From: Chryseobacterium joostei
GTDB taxonomy: Bacteria; Bacteroidota; Bacteroidia; Flavobacteriales; Weeksellaceae
Length of the DNA stretch: 64,000 nt
Assembly: GCF_003815775.1 (NCBI RefSeq)
Contig: NZ_CP033926.1
Location: forward strand, 2,976,001 to 3,040,000
Direction: 5' to 3'
Part shown: positions 61,494 through 64,000 of the stretch, one piece after another
Layout: every line of letters starts with the position of its first letter
Numbering within the stretch: the stretch's first letter is position 1
The notes under the pieces: model-generated
Told to the model about the DNA's origin: nothing
Databases searched by the model: none
What the model saw: only the letters and a program-made list of their open reading frames with translations
Translations under genes and position numbers: made by a program

Positions 61494-62381
61494 ATGAAAA
61501 GAAACTTTAATCTCTGCTTACTAGCAGGCGCCATTGCTGGATCATTTCTGACAGCATGTAGTGATGACAAAATGGAAGACACCGCTCTACCACAACAAGA
61601 AACACTTAGTGCAAAGGTTGAACAACCTAGTGAACTTGAAAAAGTATGTTACTACGTAGACAACAATTGGAGTAACAATTCAGTATTAGTGACAGGGCTT
61701 CAAAACTCAACAGACACTAATTTTATGAATTCTCAAATGACTAAAATTGCAAGCTTATGGGGAAGAAGCAATCCTACGCTGAGATTTGTGAATGACCCAT
61801 CCAATTTCAATTCAACGTATAATGCGATTTCCTATTCTACAGGAAAGATCTACTATGGCTATGCGATCTATTATGATGCAAAGGCTAAAGGCGGAGATAT
61901 CGTAAACGCAATGATCCTAGCCCATGAATATGGCCACCAACTACAATACATCTTCGGGCTTCCGTCTATAACAGAAAATACAGCAAGACCTAATGAATTG
62001 GAAGCAGATGGATTTGCAGGATACTATCTTAGAAGACCAAATGGCTACAACAAAACCAATTTCTCTGAGATTGCAGCAGCCTATGAATTCGCACAAAGCA
62101 TTGGAGATTATCAAACATCAAGCCCTGGACATCACGGAACCCCTGCACAAAGAAGATCTGCGGTTCGTTTAGGTTTCCTTTTGGGACAATATGATCTAAA
62201 TGCTTCAAATTTTGACTATAACTTTTTCTACTACTATCAAGGAGTTCTAAATGGAACTTATAAAGTAGCGAAAAACACTGTTAACCCTGAAATTGATGCT
62301 TACATGAGCCAGTATATAGATGAATTAAGAAAAATTCAGTCTGGTGAAATTTCTGCGGAAGAATTTAAGCATCTTCAATAA
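61494..62381 (+). CDS. Putative zinc metallopeptidase lipoprotein
   Basis: 295 residues. A lipoprotein signal ends FLTAC (about residue 22). Zinc-site residues appear in AHEYGHQLQY (HExxH-like, near residue 145) and ELEADGFAGYYL (Glu/Asp third-ligand region, near 170), the arrangement of the neutral zinc metallopeptidase (YpfJ-like) group. The product would be anchored in the envelope and act outside the cytoplasm. No neighbour suggests a substrate. Confidence 0.85.
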   Translation: MKRNFNLCLLAGAIAGSFLTACSDDKMEDTALPQQETLSAKVEQPSELEKVCYYVDNNWSNNSVLVTGLQNSTDTNFMNSQMTKIASLWGRSNPTLRFVNDPSNFNSTYNAISYSTGKIYYGYAIYYDAKAKGGDIVNAMILAHEYGHQLQYIFGLPSITENTARPNELEADGFAGYYLRRPNGYNKTNFSEIAAAYEFAQSIGDYQTSSPGHHGTPAQRRSAVRLGFLLGQYDLNASNFDYNFFYYYQGVLNGTYKVAKNTVNPEIDAYMSQYIDELRKIQSGEISAEEFKHLQ

Positions 62382-62498
62382 TCGAAACATTCATTTTAGC
62401 ATATTTAAGAAAGGAGGTAGACGAGCATGTTCTGCCTCTTTTTATTTGATTTGAAAAATAACAGAAGTTTATTTACTTTTGAGCCATATCCCATAATA

Positions 62499-63587
62499 AT
62501 GAACAGAGACCTCTATATTGACTTCGCAAAAGGATTGGCTACGCTTTCCATCATCTTTATCCATACAGCTTTTTGGTCGGGCCAGTTTTATATCCCTGCG
62601 GAAGTAAGGGTATTTTCCCTTGTTTTTGATGTAGCTCTCTTCTATGCATTAAGCGGAATCACATCAGGTGCAAATATTGAGAAAACCTTTTACAGACTAT
62701 TGAAACTACAGATCACGTATATGATCTTTGTAACATTTCTTTTCTTTTTAGATTACTTCTTTAAGGTTTTTGGTCTGACTTTCTTTTCCTTGGAATGGCT
62801 ACAGAATTTTTACTCAACCTTTGGATCAAAATACTCTGCCACTGAAATATCAACAATGCCTCAATGGCAAAATCTTGGCAATTGGTATCTCCACCAATAT
62901 ACCAACGCAGATACATTTCCGGTGGTCATGGGAAGCTTTTGGTACCTGAAAGTTTATTTTATTCTAACCGTTTTTGGTGTATTAATCCTAAGATTTTTCC
63001 CAAGGCATATTAACTGGTTCATTGGCCTTTGCATTGGTCTTACGCTATTATTTAATATATTCCCTGAATACTATCCGGCCGGACAGGTAGGCTATGTAGC
63101 ATTTTATCTTGCTGTATTTCTAATTGGAAACAAAATGCGTGGAAAAAAAATTCCCACTAAAGCAATTCCTGTTTTATATGCTCTTGTTGCCATTGCATTA
63201 ACATGGATGTTTTGGTACTACGGAAATGAAATTTTCTACAAGATCAATAAGAATAAATTCCCACCTAAAATCCCTTATATCATATGGGCACAATTCTCAT
63301 TGGTTACCTTATTTGTTCTATACAACAGATTAAAGATCACTAAGGAAAACTTCATCACCTACATTGGTAAAAATGCTATTTTCTTTTATTTTGCTCAAGG
63401 AATAAGCTCTTCATTGGTTTATTTTCTCGTAGTTCCATTAAAGGAAAATATGCCTTGGTGGCTTTTGATGGTACTAATTTATATCATTAATATCACTCTG
63501 GCATTCATCATTTCTACAGGGTTAAAAAAAGTAGACACCCTGGGTTGGAATATTTTGGAATTCCTAAGAAGAAAGACAGCTTCTTAA
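62499..63587 (+). CDS. Acyltransferase-3-family membrane protein
   Basis: 362 residues from ATG 62499 (the longer open frame adds an unlikely N-terminus). About ten hydrophobic segments. The opening DLYIDFAKGLATLSIIFIHT carries the family's conserved Asp and His in the first helix (D-x-x-K-G and IHT). Such proteins O-acylate sugars or lipids of the envelope. No polysaccharide gene cluster surrounds it, so the substrate cannot be predicted. Confidence 0.86.
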   Translation: MNRDLYIDFAKGLATLSIIFIHTAFWSGQFYIPAEVRVFSLVFDVALFYALSGITSGANIEKTFYRLLKLQITYMIFVTFLFFLDYFFKVFGLTFFSLEWLQNFYSTFGSKYSATEISTMPQWQNLGNWYLHQYTNADTFPVVMGSFWYLKVYFILTVFGVLILRFFPRHINWFIGLCIGLTLLFNIFPEYYPAGQVGYVAFYLAVFLIGNKMRGKKIPTKAIPVLYALVAIALTWMFWYYGNEIFYKINKNKFPPKIPYIIWAQFSLVTLFVLYNRLKITKENFITYIGKNAIFFYFAQGISSSLVYFLVVPLKENMPWWLLMVLIYIINITLAFIISTGLKKVDTLGWNILEFLRRKTAS

Positions 63588-63662
63588 CATTTTACCTATC
63601 AAATTGAAATAAAGTCCTACTTTTTAATTCAATTTGTTTTAAATTTACAAAAATTTTACAAC

Positions 63663-64000
63663 ATGTTTAAGTTGAAACTTCCTACCGATCCAAGGTGGGC
63701 AAACATTGCAGAAGGAAACATAGAAGAAATTTTAACGGATCATGCTTGGTGCGAGCAAAAGGCAGCTACCAATGCGATTGGTCTCATCACAATGCTTCCA
63801 GAATACCCGGAGATCGTTACAGAGCTACTTGCCATTGCACAGGAAGAGCTGGATCACTTCAATCAGGTTCATGAGATTATTAAGAAAAGAGGCTATACTT
63901 TCGGAAGAGCTAGAAAGGATGACTATGTAAATGAATTGGCAAGATTTATCATTCAGGGAAGCAGAGAGGATTTAATTGTAGACAAAATGTTATTTGCTGC
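63663..64000 (+). CDS. miaE: tRNA-(ms2io6A)-hydroxylase (partial)
   Basis: The first ~112 residues are visible; the gene runs off the right edge. Diiron-binding segments of the family appear: EILTDHAWCEQKAAT (with Glu) and AQEELDHFNQVHE (ExxH), the ferritin-like ligand pattern. MiaE hydroxylates the ms2i6A37 made in part by MiaB, whose gene is at 33708-35144, so this strain is predicted to make ms2io6A. Confidence 0.93.
   Translation, partial: MFKLKLPTDPRWANIAEGNIEEILTDHAWCEQKAATNAIGLITMLPEYPEIVTELLAIAQEELDHFNQVHEIIKKRGYTFGRARKDDYVNELARFIIQGSREDLIVDKMLFA

Overview
The window reads as a chromosome segment of a Flavobacteriia member of the Chryseobacterium/Elizabethkingia group. The evidence is AT-rich DNA, promoters of the Bacteroidetes type (TTG-N19/20-TAnnTTTG), no Shine-Dalgarno sequences, type IX secretion proteins (PorD and cargo with C-terminal sorting domains), a secreted prolyl oligopeptidase of the 'Flavobacterium meningosepticum' type, the bamD-rpoZ-coaBC-porD-recN gene order, and Chryseobacterium-type double-glycine 'bacteriocin-like' peptides. 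The genus is an inference.

Layout. 1-11.9 kb: a probable branched-chain amino acid leader peptide and attenuator reading off the left edge, a lipoprotein, methylmalonyl-CoA mutase, prolyl oligopeptidase, prfA, and a SAM-riboswitch-controlled TonB receptor plus amino acid permease. 12-18.7 kb: a secreted FISUMP-domain protein divergent from an AraC regulator, two unrelated fumarases side by side, and a DyP peroxidase. 18.9-27.8 kb: the bamD-rpoZ-coaBC-porD-recN block, a TetR regulator, then tatD-like/tcdA/rnpA. 27.8-36.3 kb: a Glu-rich TPR protein, LptE, a sigma-54 activator, MiaB and secreted TonB-C-like proteins. 36.4-48.2 kb: poxB, lysA behind a Lys-rich leader peptide and terminator, a DnaQ-like exonuclease fused to a degenerate GIY-YIG region, a HerA-like ATPase, a CstB-like persulfide dioxygenase/rhodanese operon with thioredoxin, an omega-amidase and RseP.

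48.3-56.8 kb is an accessory island bounded by two identical 108-bp copies of a tRNA-Asn gene with its promoter core. It carries one intact gene, a 1683-residue secreted adhesin-like protein with two FISUMP repeats. Around it lie decayed remnants: a broken paralogue of that protein's N-terminus, other broken frames, and a probable relic of the tRNA 3' end. No integrase is visible. 56.8-64 kb returns to core genes (DUF5686 barrel, rpmA/rplU, a zinc metallopeptidase lipoprotein, an acyltransferase, miaE cut by the right edge), plus one intact and one broken Cys-rich peptide gene.

The most interesting signals are regulatory. They are (1) a lysine-rich leader peptide and terminator before lysA; (2) a second promoter-peptide-terminator cassette at the left edge; (3) a SAM riboswitch on an uptake operon; and (4) one 16-bp palindromic site in both the tetR promoter and the region upstream of the persulfide-detoxification operon. 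The tRNA-flanked, partly decayed adhesin island and the orphan double-glycine Cys-rich peptides are the best candidates for poorly described biology.
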